A stretch of 61,250 nucleotides of DNA, from NCBI GenBank assembly GCA_945888515.1, contig CAMDAD010000018.1, positions 1-61,250 on the forward strand, read 5' to 3'. The DNA comes from Akkermansia muciniphila (GTDB lineage Bacteria; Verrucomicrobiota; Verrucomicrobiia; Verrucomicrobiales; Akkermansiaceae). Both the position numbers and the translations under genes were made by a program. How positions within the stretch are numbered: the stretch's first letter is position 1; the number at the start of each line of letters is the position of its first letter. The notes beneath the pieces are model-generated. The model worked only from the letters and a program-made list of their open reading frames with translations, did not search any database and had not been told where the DNA came from. Shown here piece by piece: positions 1-9,757 of this stretch.

Positions 1-115
1 GGGCGGGAAATGGCTTCCGGGGCTACCTGCGGATGCCAGACTGATGCTGAGCGGGTAGACCCCCCCCGCCAAACTGCCCTCCGATGCCGCAACCAAACGC
101 CCCGAAATAGGCGCC

Positions 116-1727
116 CTAAAAACCACGCCCATTTTCCTTTTTAGGATAATCGAGAGAGAGCATGTCCTTGCAGCGTCCTGAAAAAACAGCCTTCAGTTCG
201 GATTTTTGTTCATCGCTCTGATATTTCCTGCCCAAATACGGCGGATTCCCACAAATATACGTCTCCCCGCCCTCATTCGCGAAATCGATCTCCGCTTGAT
301 CCATCGGAGTCTCAAACAAATCGTCCGCGCGATTTTTCACGCCTTTCCCCGTGGGCGGGCAGATGCTGAGCCAGTCGAGGCGCAGGGCGTTGCCGCAGGT
401 GATCCAGTTGGCGGCTTCGAGCGGGAGGAACTCGGCGAGGGCGAGTTGTTGGCCGCGATAGAGCACATCGCACTGATACTCGGCGATGATGAGAGCGAGG
501 CGGGCGATCTCGCAGGAGAAGTGACGCAACTCAATGCCGCGGAAGTTGGTGAGCGGGATGGCGGATTGGATTTCCGCTTCGCCACGGCGGCGGTTGATTT
601 CCGCCTCGATGGCGCGCATTTCCTTGTAGGCGATGACGAGGAAATTTCCCGAGCCGCAGGCCGGATCAAAGACGCGGATGCGGGCGATGCGGTGGCGGAG
701 GTTGAGCAGCTTGCGCGGATTATCGCCCGCTTCCTCCAGCTTCGCGCGGAGGTCATCGAGGAACAGCGGATTGAGCACCTTGAGGATATTCGGCACGCTG
801 GTGTAGTGCATGGCGCTCCTCATCGTCCGCCACCGCCTGGATCATGGAGCCGAAGATATCGGGGTTGATCTTGGTCCAGTCGAGATTGCCCACGTGGAGC
901 AGGTAGGTGCGGGCGATCTTGCTGAAGCGCGGCACCTCCACGGAATCCGAGAAGAGCCCGCCATTGACGTAAGGGAAGACATTCGCCCAGCTCTTGATGC
1001 CGGCAGCCTCGCGGTGGCGGTTATCCAGTTTTCCCTCGTGGCGAACGGGGACGTTCATGGCGCGGAAGAGCTCGGAAATCACCAGATGGGTATCGGACGA
1101 GTCACGCGCACTGATTTGCTCCACCGTCTGCGTGAAGCGAGCGCGGTCGCCAAAGATGGCGGTATCCTCGGCAAAGAAGCAAAAGATCACCCGCGCCATG
1201 AAGTGATTCAAGTCCTCGCGTCGGGCAGCGGTAGCCCACTCCGGATTGTCCTTGAGCAGTTCGATGTAGAGTCGGTTCAGGCGGCCGGTGGCCTTGATAT
1301 CGAAGGCGTTTTCGCGGATCTGGCGGACGGTGGAAATCCCCGCCAGCGGGAGGAAGAAGCCAAAGTGATCGGCAAACTGCGGATAATCGCAGACGAGAGT
1401 TTCCCCCTCCCCTTCCAGCGACTCGGCCTGCAGCTCGGTGCCATCCGTGGCGAGGATGAACTTGGCTTTTTGGGCGTGGGTCTTTTTGCTTTCGCGCAGG
1501 GCCTTCAGAGTATCGGCGACTTGGCCCGGTGTGCAGGTTTTGATGTGGATATTGCCGCGCTGCAGGACACCGGCGATGTCGGATTGATTCGTGGCACCGC
1601 TCCTGAGCCGTTGGAGAGTGGTCGGCTTATTACCGAAGGCTTCGAGAAAAGCGTAGGGAAACTCCACCGCATCAAACGGCTGCTCCGCAAGGCGTGATAC
1701 GGCTTCTTCGATTTCAACGGCGTTCAT
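116..1727 (-). pseudogene. MmeI-like class I DNA methyltransferase, frameshifted and truncated
   Basis: This is the N-terminal two thirds of a large MmeI-like (type IIL-like) SAM-dependent DNA methyltransferase, a family that modifies adenines in restriction or defence systems. The first 324 codons (1727 down to 753) hold the family's N-terminal and spacer regions. The remainder continues in another frame with the SAM-binding motif DPACGSGNFL and the catalytic motif GNPPYLG. The two readings join at about 810-830, where the family-typical HYTS segment lies in the second frame, so a single 1-base or 2-base indel separates them. After the residues LSLDY the frame runs into unrelated residues and a stop at 116, whereas the family continues for several hundred residues (target recognition domain). 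It is therefore broken twice, or once plus an assembly join at the left end. Bases 1-115 show nothing I can assign. Family assignment is firm; loss of function is inferred. Confidence 0.85.
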
Positions 1728-1962
1728 GGATCAGAAAAAGGGACTGACGATGACACCATCAATCCTACGCGCCATTAGCTAACGAAGAACGGAGGAAGTT
1801 TCAAGACTTAGTTTCCCCGATGTGTTGATTTTTTAGAACCATCCCATGCGTATCCCAAGAATTCGTTTTTGCTGAGACTTTTTGGAGTCTCGCGTAAGAA
1901 TGTGCCGGGATTTCCTCACTGAAGGAACGGCATATCTCTCTCCCATGAGAAAGGAAACATGG

Positions 1963-2035
1963 AGCCGGTTGTCGGACTCGAACCGACGACCTGATCATTA
2001 CAAATGAACTGCTCTACCAACTGAGCTAAACCGGC
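1963..2035 (-). tRNA. tRNA-Thr (anticodon TGT)
   Basis: On the minus strand a complete cloverleaf can be folded: acceptor GCCGGTT pairing with AACCGGC, a D arm GCTC/GAGC, an anticodon loop TTTGTAA giving anticodon TGT, and a T arm GTCGG/CCGAC around TTCGAGT. The anticodon stem has one T-T mismatch. TGT reads ACA threonine codons. CCA is not encoded; the sequence after the discriminator base reads CC and then leaves the pattern. Confidence 0.95.
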
Positions 2036-2062
2036 ATGTTGTAACCCGCGTGCGGGGGCGAC

Positions 2063-2091
2063 GTTGTAGCGTCGGCACTCGCGTGTCGCAA
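2063..2091 (-). promoter_or_regulatory. candidate promoter of tRNA-Thr
   Basis: On the minus strand TTGCGA is followed after 17 bases by TACAAC, a plausible -35/-10 pair, placed about 28 bases before the first base of the tRNA. It lies between the typA stop and the tRNA. This is by eye only. The same stretch also contains imperfect inverted repeats, which could serve as the end of the typA transcript. Confidence 0.4.
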
Positions 2092-2116
2092 GCTTTTTTT
2101 TAATTTTGTCTGTGAA

Positions 2117-3946
2117 TTACCCGCGGGCAGCACGACCTTTTTCCACGCGGCGGCGCTCGTTCGGATCGAGGATGCGTTTGCGCAGGCGGATGTTTTGCGG
2201 GGTGGCTTCCACCAGTTCATCGGAGTCGATGTATTCGATGGCGCGCTCTAACGAAAAGCGAATCGGCGGGGAAAGTTTCGAGGTCTTGTCCTTGCCCGAG
2301 GAACGCATGTTGTCGAGGTGTTTCTCTTTCACGGGGTTCACGGGAAGGTCACCGACGCGGGGGTTTTCACCGACGAGCATGCCGGTGTAAATCGCATCGC
2401 CTGCACCAACGAACAAGGTGCCGCGGTCTTCGAGCGCGGTGAGGGAATAGTTCGTGGCGACGCCGTTGTCCATCGATACCAAAGTTCCGGTGGTGCGGTT
2501 GACGATCTCGCCAGCGTGCGGGCCGTATTCCTTGAAAAGGTGGGACATGATGCCGTGGCCGGAGGTCAGGTTGACGATTTCGGTTTCGAGACCGATGATG
2601 CCGCGGGTCGGGATCACGGCCTGGATGAGGGTGCGTCCGCTGGCTTCGGTGTCCATGTTTTCCATGATGCCTTTGCGGTTGACCAGAGCCTTGAGGATGC
2701 CCTGGGTATAGTCGCCGGGAGCCTCGATGTAGAGAGTCTCAAACGGCTCTAACAAAGTGCCGTGATCATCGCGGCGGAAAATCACCATCGGACGCGAAAC
2801 GCAGACTTCGAAGCCCTCGCGGCGCATCGTTTCCACGATGACGGCGATCTGCATCGCGCCACGGGCGGAAACGAGGAAGATGCCCGAGGTATCGGTGTCC
2901 TCGACCTGAATGGAGATGTTGGTTTTCAACTCGCGCATCAGGCGATCGCGGATGGCTCGGGAGGTGACGTGCTTGCCTTCGCGACCGGCGAGTGGGCCGT
3001 CGTTGATGGAGAACTGCATCTGCACGGTCGGTGGGTCAATTTCCACGAAAGGCAATGGCTCGGCATCGGGTGTGCCGGAGAGGGTTTCGCCGATATCGAT
3101 GTTTTCAATGCCGGCGGCGATGCCGACGATGCCGCCTGCGCCGCAACCTTCGGAATCCTGCGTGGCGAGACCGGAGTAGGTAAATGTTTTCATCACCTTC
3201 GATGCGACCTTGCTACCGTCCTTGCGGATGAGCCAGATGTTGTCGCCTTTTTTCACGGAACCGCCGAGCACTTTGCCGACGCCGACACGGCCGACATAGT
3301 CATCCCACTCGATGTTAGATACGAGCATGGAAAACGGAGCCGCAGGATCGGCCTTTGGCTCGGGGATGTATTCGATGATTTTATCGAGCAACGGTGCGCA
3401 ATCGACGCGCTCGTCATCGGGATGATTCATGAAGTAACCATCGCGGGCGGAACCGTAGAGGAACGGTGCATTGAATTGTTCTTCCGTGGCATCCAGGTCG
3501 AGGAAAAGTTCCAGCACCATGTCGCGCACCTTGAGGGGCGTGGCAAGCGGGCGGTCCACTTTGTTTACCACCACGATGGGAGTAAGGCCTTCTTGCAGGG
3601 CTTTGCGCAGCACGAAACGAGTTTGCGCTTGCGGGCCACCGGAGGCGTCGACTACGAGAAGCACGCCGTCCACCATTTTCATCACACGCTCCACCTCGGC
3701 ACCGAAGTCAGCGTGGCCTGGAGTATCGACGATATTCACAGTAAAGCCCTTCCAGAGAACGGCGGTATTTTTCGCCTTGATGGTAATGCCTTTTTCTTTT
3801 TCCAGGTCCATCGAGTCCATGGCGCGCTCGGTCACGGCCTGGTTTTCGCGATAGGTGCCGCCGGCTTGGAGGAGTTGGTCAACGAGAGTGGTTTTGCCGT
3901 GGTCAACGTGAGCGATGATGGCGAGGTTGCGGATATTGATGGACAT
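2117..3946 (-). CDS. typA: ribosome-associated translational GTPase TypA/BipA
   Basis: TypA/BipA is an EF-G-like GTPase that binds 70S ribosomes and helps 50S assembly and stress adaptation. The start is placed at MSINIRN (3946) because the P-loop AHVDHGKT then falls at residues 12-19, as in the family; the open frame extends 24 codons further upstream with no family similarity. Further G motifs are visible (DTPGH, NKVD), followed by the EF-G-like domains and the BipA-specific C-terminal domain with the stretch LTSGHGIMSHLF. The length of 609 residues matches the usual size. It is followed on the same strand by the tRNA-Thr gene. No strong Shine-Dalgarno is seen. Identification is secure. Confidence 0.97.
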   Translation of the reverse strand: MSINIRNLAIIAHVDHGKTTLVDQLLQAGGTYRENQAVTERAMDSMDLEKEKGITIKAKNTAVLWKGFTVNIVDTPGHADFGAEVERVMKMVDGVLLVVDASGGPQAQTRFVLRKALQEGLTPIVVVNKVDRPLATPLKVRDMVLELFLDLDATEEQFNAPFLYGSARDGYFMNHPDDERVDCAPLLDKIIEYIPEPKADPAAPFSMLVSNIEWDDYVGRVGVGKVLGGSVKKGDNIWLIRKDGSKVASKVMKTFTYSGLATQDSEGCGAGGIVGIAAGIENIDIGETLSGTPDAEPLPFVEIDPPTVQMQFSINDGPLAGREGKHVTSRAIRDRLMRELKTNISIQVEDTDTSGIFLVSARGAMQIAVIVETMRREGFEVCVSRPMVIFRRDDHGTLLEPFETLYIEAPGDYTQGILKALVNRKGIMENMDTEASGRTLIQAVIPTRGIIGLETEIVNLTSGHGIMSHLFKEYGPHAGEIVNRTTGTLVSMDNGVATNYSLTALEDRGTLFVGAGDAIYTGMLVGENPRVGDLPVNPVKEKHLDNMRSSGKDKTSKLSPPIRFSLERAIEYIDSDELVEATPQNIRLRKRILDPNERRRVEKGRAARG

Positions 3947-4172
3947 AAGCAATGGGAGTCTGAAGCGAAGCGTCGATGCGTCGGCGCGGTGCATGCACTG
4001 ATTTTCCGTCCGTGGCAAGGAAAAGTGTGAGTTTTTTCGATTCTGTCACAGAGGGCAAGGCAGGCATGAGTCGCCATTGTCATCACCTGCGCCTGCTGAT
4101 CGCGAGCGACTTTGTCATTTTCTATCGATTGCATGAAAGAGTGGGAGTGGTATGCCGTAATTCTCACAAATC

Positions 4173-7100
4173 ATGATTCGCTTTCTCACTCGTGCCATTG
4201 TTTCCTCGTTGCTGTTCTATAGCCTACCAGCGCAAGCGGGTGGTTTGTCCTGGATTTGGAGTAGCAAAACTCCGGGCGCGCAGGAAAAAGTATCGTTCCG
4301 CCGTGACTTCGAAGTGCCTGATCAGGTGCTTTCTGCCACGATTTCCTCATCCGCAGATAACTGGCACCGCGTCTGGATCAACGGACACTTGCTAGGTGAG
4401 AGTCGTGCCTGGGAAAATGTCGCGCAATATGATATCAAAAAACATCTCAAGCGCGGCGGTCGCAACGTGATTGCGGTGGAAGCGGGCAATGAGGGTGGCA
4501 GTGCAGGCTTCGCCATGCTGCTGCAGATGGAATTGCCGAACAAGCGCGTGATCCGCATCAACTCGGATGAAACCTGGAGCTTCTCCACCGCGGCAACGGG
4601 AGACTGGCAGACGATGGACTTTAACAGCAAGTCATGGGGTCGCGCCGTGGTATTGGAAAAAATGGGTGGTGGTCCCTGGGGTGCCTTGATTGCCGATACG
4701 AAGGCAGGTCCCACTCCGGCCGAAGACATGACTAGCCAGTTTAAGGTCGCCGCGGGATTTCGTTTAGAAAAACTCTACGATGTCCCCGGACCGCAAGGCA
4801 GCTGGGTGGGCATCACCTTGGCCGATCATGGCAACTTCATTTGCGCAGACCAGTACGGCAAGCTATTTTATGTGCGCGCGCCGGAAGTCGGCAAGCCCGA
4901 TCAAGGCACACAGGTGAAGCCACTGGAAGCCGAAATCAGCGGCGCCCATGGCCTGCTGTGGCACCAAGGCGCGCTCTACGTGACCGTGAATGAAGCCGTG
5001 GGTGGCACGGCCGGAGTCTATCGCCTCAGCGATGACAACAAAGACGGCGTGTTTGAAAAGCCGGTCCTGCTCAAGGAGATGAAAGGCCGCGGCGAACACG
5101 GCCCTCACTCACTGGTCCCCTCGCCCGATGGCAAATGGATTTATTTCGTAGCCGGCAACCACACCGACCTCGCGCCGATGGATGCCAGCATGCCCATCAC
5201 CACTTGGCAGGAAGACCAATTGCTGCCGCGCCAAGCCGATCCCGGCGGACATGCCCGCGACCGCATGGCTCCCGGCGGCTGGATCTCCCGCTTCACGCCC
5301 GATGGCAAGCACTGGGAACTGATCAGCATGGGCTATCGGAATACTTACGATATCGGCTTCAATCTGGAGGGAGAACTGTTTGCCTACGATGCCGACATGG
5401 AATGGGACCTAGGCACGCCATGGTATCGTCCCACTCGCATCAATCACGCGATTCCCGGCAGCGAATTCGGCTGGCGCAATGGCTCGGGCAAATGGCCTGC
5501 GTATTATGAGGACAGCCTTGGTGCAGTGGTCGATATCGGCCCCGGCTGCCCCACCGGCGTCGTCTCCGGAAAAGGCGCCAAGTTTCCCGAAAAATACCAG
5601 CGCGCGATCTATGCGCTCGACTGGACCTTTGCCACGCTTTACGCGATTCATCTTCAAGCGGATGGCGCCGGCTACAAAGGCACCACCGAAGAGCTCGTGG
5701 CGGGCGAAGGCCTGCCGCTCACCGATGCCGTGATCGGCGCGGATGGTCACATGTATTTCACCACCGGTGGCCGCCGCACCAAGTCCGCCTTCTGGCGCGT
5801 GACCTACGTCGGCTCGGAATCCACGGCTCCCGCAGCACCTCTCGCCGTCAGCAAAGAAGCGCAGATCCGCCGCGCCATGGGCGAAGTCACCCTCACGGGC
5901 GATGCCTCCCAGCTGGAAGAAATCTGGACACAGCTCGGCTCCGAGGACAGAACGATGCGCTACGCCGCACGCGTAGCACTGGAGAAAATTCCCGCCGCGC
6001 AGTGGGTGAGCCGCCTGGCTACGGAGTCACAGCCATGGCGCGCGCTTCACGGCAGCATGGCACTCGCCCGCCTCAACGCCAAGGACCAACGCGCCATCGG
6101 ACTAACCGCGCTCGACAAACTCGACTGGGCCAAGCTCTCGACCCAACAGCAACTGACATGGCTCCGTGTCGCCGGTCTCTGGGCCATTCGCACGGGCGAA
6201 TGCAACGCCGACGAACGCACCAAAATTCTCGCCAAGATCGACGCGCAGTTTCCCGCGAAAAACGAAGATCTCAATCGCGAGCTCTGCCGTTTGCTCAGCT
6301 ACATGCAAGCCCCCGGCGTCGTCGCCCGCACGCTGGACCTCATGGACCAGGCGAAACCCTCGCCCATCCCCGATTGGGCAGAGCTCGCCACGCGCAACGA
6401 ACGCTACGGCAGCAGCGTGAAAAAATTGATCGCCAAGTTTCCTCCGCTGCAAAACACCTTCTACGCCTATTGCCTGCGTCAGGTGAAAGGCCCTTGGCAA
6501 AACGGCGAGCGCGAACGCTACTTCTCCTGGCTCGGTGAGGCCGCCAAACGCAGCGGTGGCAATTCCTACATCGGCTACCTCAACGCCAGCCGCAACGATG
6601 CCCTCGCCAACGCGACCGAGGAGGAACGCCAGCGTTTCGGCAAGGACAAGCAACTAAAAAATGCCGACCTTTTTGCCAACCTCCCGGAAATCAAAGGCCC
6701 GGGCCGCAACTGGACCATCGCCGATGTGGAAAAAATCGCCGCCTCGGGACTCGAAGGACGCAACATTGAAAACGGCAAAAAAATGTATCAAGCCTGCCTC
6801 TGCGCCGCCTGCCACGTGGTGGGCAATGAAGGTGGCGTCGCTGGTCCGCAGCTCAATGCGCTCGGCGGTCGTTTCTCGGTGCGCGACATCGCCGAGGCCA
6901 TCATCGATCCCAGCAAGGTCGTCTCCGATCAGTATGCCGTTTCTGCCATCGAGAAAAACGATGGAACGACCGTGATCGCCAAAATTCTCGATGAAAAAGA
7001 CGGCAAACTTGTCGTCGCAGCCAATCCCTTCGACATGCAGCAGCAGACGCTCATCGCCAAAACCGACGTGAAAGCCACCAAACCCTCCACCGTCTCCCCG

Positions 7101-7175
7101 ATGCCGCCCGCCCTGATCAATCGTCTGAGCGAAGACGAACTCAAGGACCTGCTCGCGTTTTTGTTAGGCAAATAA
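4173..7175 (+). CDS. secreted membrane-bound-dehydrogenase-type protein with C-terminal c-type haem domain
   Basis: A 1000-residue secreted protein starting with a signal peptide (cleavage probably after SLPAQA). Residues about 25-150 look like a galactose-binding-like beta-sandwich (motif WINGHLLGESRAWENV). Residues about 190-560 form a beta-propeller of the PVC 'putative membrane-bound dehydrogenase' type, and about 580-840 is helical with HEAT-like character. The C-terminal about 130 residues are a TIGR02603-type haem-binding domain with the haem motif CAACH at residues 877-881 and a typical GPQLNALGGRF stretch. Such proteins are periplasmic or surface oxidoreductases, probably acting on sugars or aldehydes, but the substrate cannot be read from the sequence. 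The gene stands alone between divergent typA and a convergent gene 3 bases away. No promoter is obvious in 3947-4172, which otherwise looks empty. Confidence 0.85.
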   Translation: MIRFLTRAIVSSLLFYSLPAQAGGLSWIWSSKTPGAQEKVSFRRDFEVPDQVLSATISSSADNWHRVWINGHLLGESRAWENVAQYDIKKHLKRGGRNVIAVEAGNEGGSAGFAMLLQMELPNKRVIRINSDETWSFSTAATGDWQTMDFNSKSWGRAVVLEKMGGGPWGALIADTKAGPTPAEDMTSQFKVAAGFRLEKLYDVPGPQGSWVGITLADHGNFICADQYGKLFYVRAPEVGKPDQGTQVKPLEAEISGAHGLLWHQGALYVTVNEAVGGTAGVYRLSDDNKDGVFEKPVLLKEMKGRGEHGPHSLVPSPDGKWIYFVAGNHTDLAPMDASMPITTWQEDQLLPRQADPGGHARDRMAPGGWISRFTPDGKHWELISMGYRNTYDIGFNLEGELFAYDADMEWDLGTPWYRPTRINHAIPGSEFGWRNGSGKWPAYYEDSLGAVVDIGPGCPTGVVSGKGAKFPEKYQRAIYALDWTFATLYAIHLQADGAGYKGTTEELVAGEGLPLTDAVIGADGHMYFTTGGRRTKSAFWRVTYVGSESTAPAAPLAVSKEAQIRRAMGEVTLTGDASQLEEIWTQLGSEDRTMRYAARVALEKIPAAQWVSRLATESQPWRALHGSMALARLNAKDQRAIGLTALDKLDWAKLSTQQQLTWLRVAGLWAIRTGECNADERTKILAKIDAQFPAKNEDLNRELCRLLSYMQAPGVVARTLDLMDQAKPSPIPDWAELATRNERYGSSVKKLIAKFPPLQNTFYAYCLRQVKGPWQNGERERYFSWLGEAAKRSGGNSYIGYLNASRNDALANATEEERQRFGKDKQLKNADLFANLPEIKGPGRNWTIADVEKIAASGLEGRNIENGKKMYQACLCAACHVVGNEGGVAGPQLNALGGRFSVRDIAEAIIDPSKVVSDQYAVSAIEKNDGTTVIAKILDEKDGKLVVAANPFDMQQQTLIAKTDVKATKPSTVSPMPPALINRLSEDELKDLLAFLLGK

Positions 7176-7178
7176 TCA

Positions 7179-7724
7179 TCACGCACGGATGGCTTCCGCC
7201 TCTGCGTGTTTCTCCCACCATGGCAGCGCCTCCGCCGGGGCCAGCCATGGTGATTTTTTTACGAGAGAAAACTGCGCACGCCACGTTTTCCAGCGCCACT
7301 CTGCCCCCAACGTGGAGGCGACCCATGTTTCATACGCCACCAACCACCGCAGCAGCGGCTGGAATGCCTCCCAAGTCTCTTCCGGTGAGCGATACTGCCC
7401 TTGATCCACGCCGGGGACAGGCGCGCGGTATTCACTCCATGCCTTGATGCGCTTCGAGCTCCGCGCATACACGCACCCGCAGCAACCACTGCCATCCGCT
7501 CCATGCCAGGATGCCACCGCTCCATGCAACTGCACCCAGCCACCTTCCCACTCCATGCGGTAGCAACTCGTGCCCTGCAAGCCCGTGGAAGCCACGCGCT
7601 CCATGCCGAAGCGCTGCAAGGCATTTCCCTGCGGGTGCTTCACATCATGCCCCCACAGAATCATCTGCTGCGCCAGACCTTTGCCCGCCTCCCGGAGTAG
7701 CTGAAAATGCGATCGTGTTTTCAT
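7179..7724 (-). CDS. conserved hypothetical partner of the COG0523 GTPase
   Basis: A 181-residue protein of unknown function. It is rich in tryptophan and has the stretch LAQQMILWGHDVKHPQGN near the N-terminus and a cysteine cluster SGCCGCV in the middle. There is no signal peptide or membrane segment. It starts 3 bases after the stop of the COG0523 GTPase gene on the same strand, so the two are almost certainly co-transcribed. I have the impression that proteins with a similar QQM-W-G-D-HP-GN opening accompany COG0523 genes in other PVC genomes, but this is memory and not a search. A role in metal handling is inferred only from the neighbour. The stop lies 3 bases from the stop of the convergent dehydrogenase gene. 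Confidence 0.7.
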   Translation of the reverse strand: MKTRSHFQLLREAGKGLAQQMILWGHDVKHPQGNALQRFGMERVASTGLQGTSCYRMEWEGGWVQLHGAVASWHGADGSGCCGCVYARSSKRIKAWSEYRAPVPGVDQGQYRSPEETWEAFQPLLRWLVAYETWVASTLGAEWRWKTWRAQFSLVKKSPWLAPAEALPWWEKHAEAEAIRA

Positions 7725-7727
7725 CGT

Positions 7728-8950
7728 TTATTTGCCTACAATTCCCATCTTCCACTCAGGAAATGGATCCACAAATTTCTGCGGCCATCGCTTCTCAGAG
7801 ATCGCCATTTCCTCATCCGTCAACAAAGCCTGATCCAGCATTGCCGTGAGATACGCCTGATCCATTTTCACACCGATCAGCACGATCTCCTGCCGACAAT
7901 CCCCATTCGGTTCTTTCCACGTGCTCTTGATTTTCGCCAAACTCGCCTCATCCATAGGCCACTCCTCGCGCGGCACCGCTGCCCAGAAGTATCCCAGACA
8001 GTGATTGCGACATATCCCGCCCGCTTGCGACCAAAATCCCGCCAGTTGTAGCCGTGTCGCCAACCAGAAAATGCCCTTCGATCGTATCACGCCCGGCCAC
8101 TCATACTGCAACAACTCGTAAAACCGCTGTGGATGGAACGGACGACGACGTGAGTATATGAAATTGGAAATGCCATACTCGATGGTCTCCGGCGTATGCT
8201 CGACCAATGAATCCAGCCACCCGTCCCGCTTCTCGGCGGCCGCTTGATCATAGAGCCCGGTATGCAAGATCGCAGACAGCGGCGCCTCTGCATGTTCCGT
8301 CTCGTAAATGCGCGCCTGCGGATTGAGCGCCCGCACCATCGCGTGAACCTGCTTCCGTTGCCGCGCACTCAGCAGGTCCATTTTATTGATCAAAATCACG
8401 TTCGCAAAATCGATCTGATCAATGAGCAAATCGACAATCGTCCGCTCATCCTCTTCCCCCACTGCCTGCTTTCTCTCTAACAAAGAATCCAGCGAAGAAT
8501 AATCCCGCAGGAAATTGTAGCCATCCACGACCGTGACCATGGTGTCGATCGCAGCAATGTCTCCCAGCGAGCGTCCTTCTTCATCCATGAACGTAAATGT
8601 CTCCGCCACCGGCATCGGCTCACTCACTCCCGTGGACTCAATCACCAGATGATCGAAGCGACCTTCGCGCGCGAGTTTCCCCACCTCTAACAACAAATCT
8701 TCCCGCAAGGTGCAGCAGATGCAGCCGTTCGACATCTCGACCATTTTTTCCTCGGTGTGAGAAAGCGCGGCATCCCCCGAACGCACCAGCTCGGCATCCA
8801 TGTTCACCTCACTCATGTCATTGACGATGACCGCGATTTTTTTCCCTCCCGATTGCGCAATAAATGATTCAAAAGAGTGGTTTTCCCCGCACCTAAAAAT
8901 CCTGAGAGAATGGTAACGGGTAGTCTGGATGTGCTGGTCGCATGCTTCAT
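7728..8950 (-). CDS. COG0523/CobW-family GTPase (zinc-chaperone type), frameshift at an A7 run
   Basis: A G3E-family GTPase of the COG0523 group, which delivers metals such as zinc to client proteins under scarcity. The conserved GCICC metal motif, the stretch [10 protein letters not shown] and the NKMDLL nucleotide motif are all in the frame that is open from 8816 to 7728. The Walker A segment [15 protein letters not shown] and a good start (8950) are in a different frame. The two join at a run of seven A on the minus strand (8837-8843): one extra A would give a continuous protein of about 407 residues reading through [10 protein letters not shown]. The gene is thus either hit by a homopolymer sequencing error, phase-variable, or read by slippage. 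It leads an operon with the next gene, and its promoter carries the box described separately. Confidence 0.85.
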
Positions 8951-8975
8951 GGCGCGGTCAGTTTGTACAATAAAT

Positions 8976-9004
8976 TAACTATTGCAAGTTTTATACATAA
9001 ACAA
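8976..9004 (-). promoter_or_regulatory. promoter of the COG0523 GTPase overlapping a shared 25-bp box
   Basis: On the minus strand TTGTTT is followed after 17 bases by TAGTTA, a reasonable -35/-10 pair giving a start about 20 bases before the ATG at 8950. The segment 8980-9004 is the same in 20 of 25 positions, in the same orientation, as 11613-11637 before the PEP-CTERM gene. It includes a perfect 10-base match TATTGCAAGT (plus-strand reading). Conservation inside the spacer, which promoters do not require, suggests a regulator site. Flanking CAAGTT and AACTTG (8985-9007) also form an inverted repeat. Zur is the natural candidate given the genes, by inference. Confidence 0.6.
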
Positions 9005-9005
9005 C

Positions 9006-9034
9006 TTGATTGAAATACAGGAATCCCCTATCTT
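9006..9034 (+). promoter_or_regulatory. promoter of the pseudopilin operon
   Basis: TTGATT, a 17-base spacer and TATCTT form a good sigma70-like promoter. Transcription should start near 9041, only a few bases before the ATG at 9044, so the message may be leaderless unless translation starts at the later ATG at 9077. The -35 element directly abuts the conserved box at 8980-9004, so one bound regulator could affect both divergent promoters. Confidence 0.55.
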
Positions 9035-9043
9035 AACCGCGAC

Positions 9044-9757
9044 ATGACAGGCAGACTCCATCATCAAGCGCGAGGAATGACTCTCGTAGAAATTCTCGTC
9101 GTCTTTGCCATCGTTGCGGTTTTAGTCGCACTGGTGACGGCAGGCTTCAGTAAATTCAAGGCGAAATCACAGCAAGTGCAATGCCTCAACAATATGCGAC
9201 AGATCGGCATAGGCTTGCAGGTGTATGCCGATGATCATCAAGGGGTCTATCCCCAGACCTCGCACACCGCCGCCCAAGGGCAATCGTGGATTTATGCGCT
9301 AGAGGAATACTTGAGTGATTTTCAAAACGTCCGCATTTGCCCGGCTGATCCGAAGGCGAAAGAGCGCATGGAGATGCAAGGGACGAGCTACATTCTGAAC
9401 AGCTTCGTGTTTGTGCCGTCGTTCGATGCCTTTGGCGAGCCAGATGGCCCATCTCACAATCGCCCCGCACAGCTTCAACAGCCCGCACGCACCATCCTCA
9501 TGTTCTGCTGTGCAGACAGCATCGGCGTGCGCGCCGGAGATGATCACACCCATTCCGATAACTGGACTAGCTGGGCCGCGGTGCGTAGAGACATCGCTCC
9601 TGATCGCCATTTTCGCAAAGGTTCCGATGGCCTGCAAGGATCCAGCAATTATCTATTTGCCGATGGGCATGTCGAAAATTGGCAGGCCATTGACGTGAAA
9701 AAACGAATCGATTCAGGAGATAACATCGCCAACATACCAGGAGTCCATGATCGCTAA
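9044..9757 (+). CDS. type II secretion/DUF1559-like pseudopilin
   Basis: A 237-residue protein with a type IV prepilin leader: a basic 11-residue leader ending in glycine, then MTLVEILVVFAIVAVLVALV, where a prepilin peptidase would cut before the methionine with the glutamate at mature position 5. The C-terminal ADGHVENW resembles the H-X9-DG signature seen in PVC DUF1559/pseudopilin families, and the central part has cysteine and histidine residues (CCADS, DDHTHSDNW). These proteins occur in large numbers in Verrucomicrobia and Planctomycetes and are thought to sit at the cell surface or the secretion machinery. Its stop overlaps the start of the next gene by 11 bases, so the two are translationally coupled; it may help to export or anchor that neighbour (inference). 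Confidence 0.85.
   Translation: MTGRLHHQARGMTLVEILVVFAIVAVLVALVTAGFSKFKAKSQQVQCLNNMRQIGIGLQVYADDHQGVYPQTSHTAAQGQSWIYALEEYLSDFQNVRICPADPKAKERMEMQGTSYILNSFVFVPSFDAFGEPDGPSHNRPAQLQQPARTILMFCCADSIGVRAGDDHTHSDNWTSWAAVRRDIAPDRHFRKGSDGLQGSSNYLFADGHVENWQAIDVKKRIDSGDNIANIPGVHDR

Noticed and set aside
1874-1891. GAGACT/AGTCTC hairpin as tRNA-Thr terminator
   Set aside because: Stem is only 6 bp and no T run follows on the minus strand.
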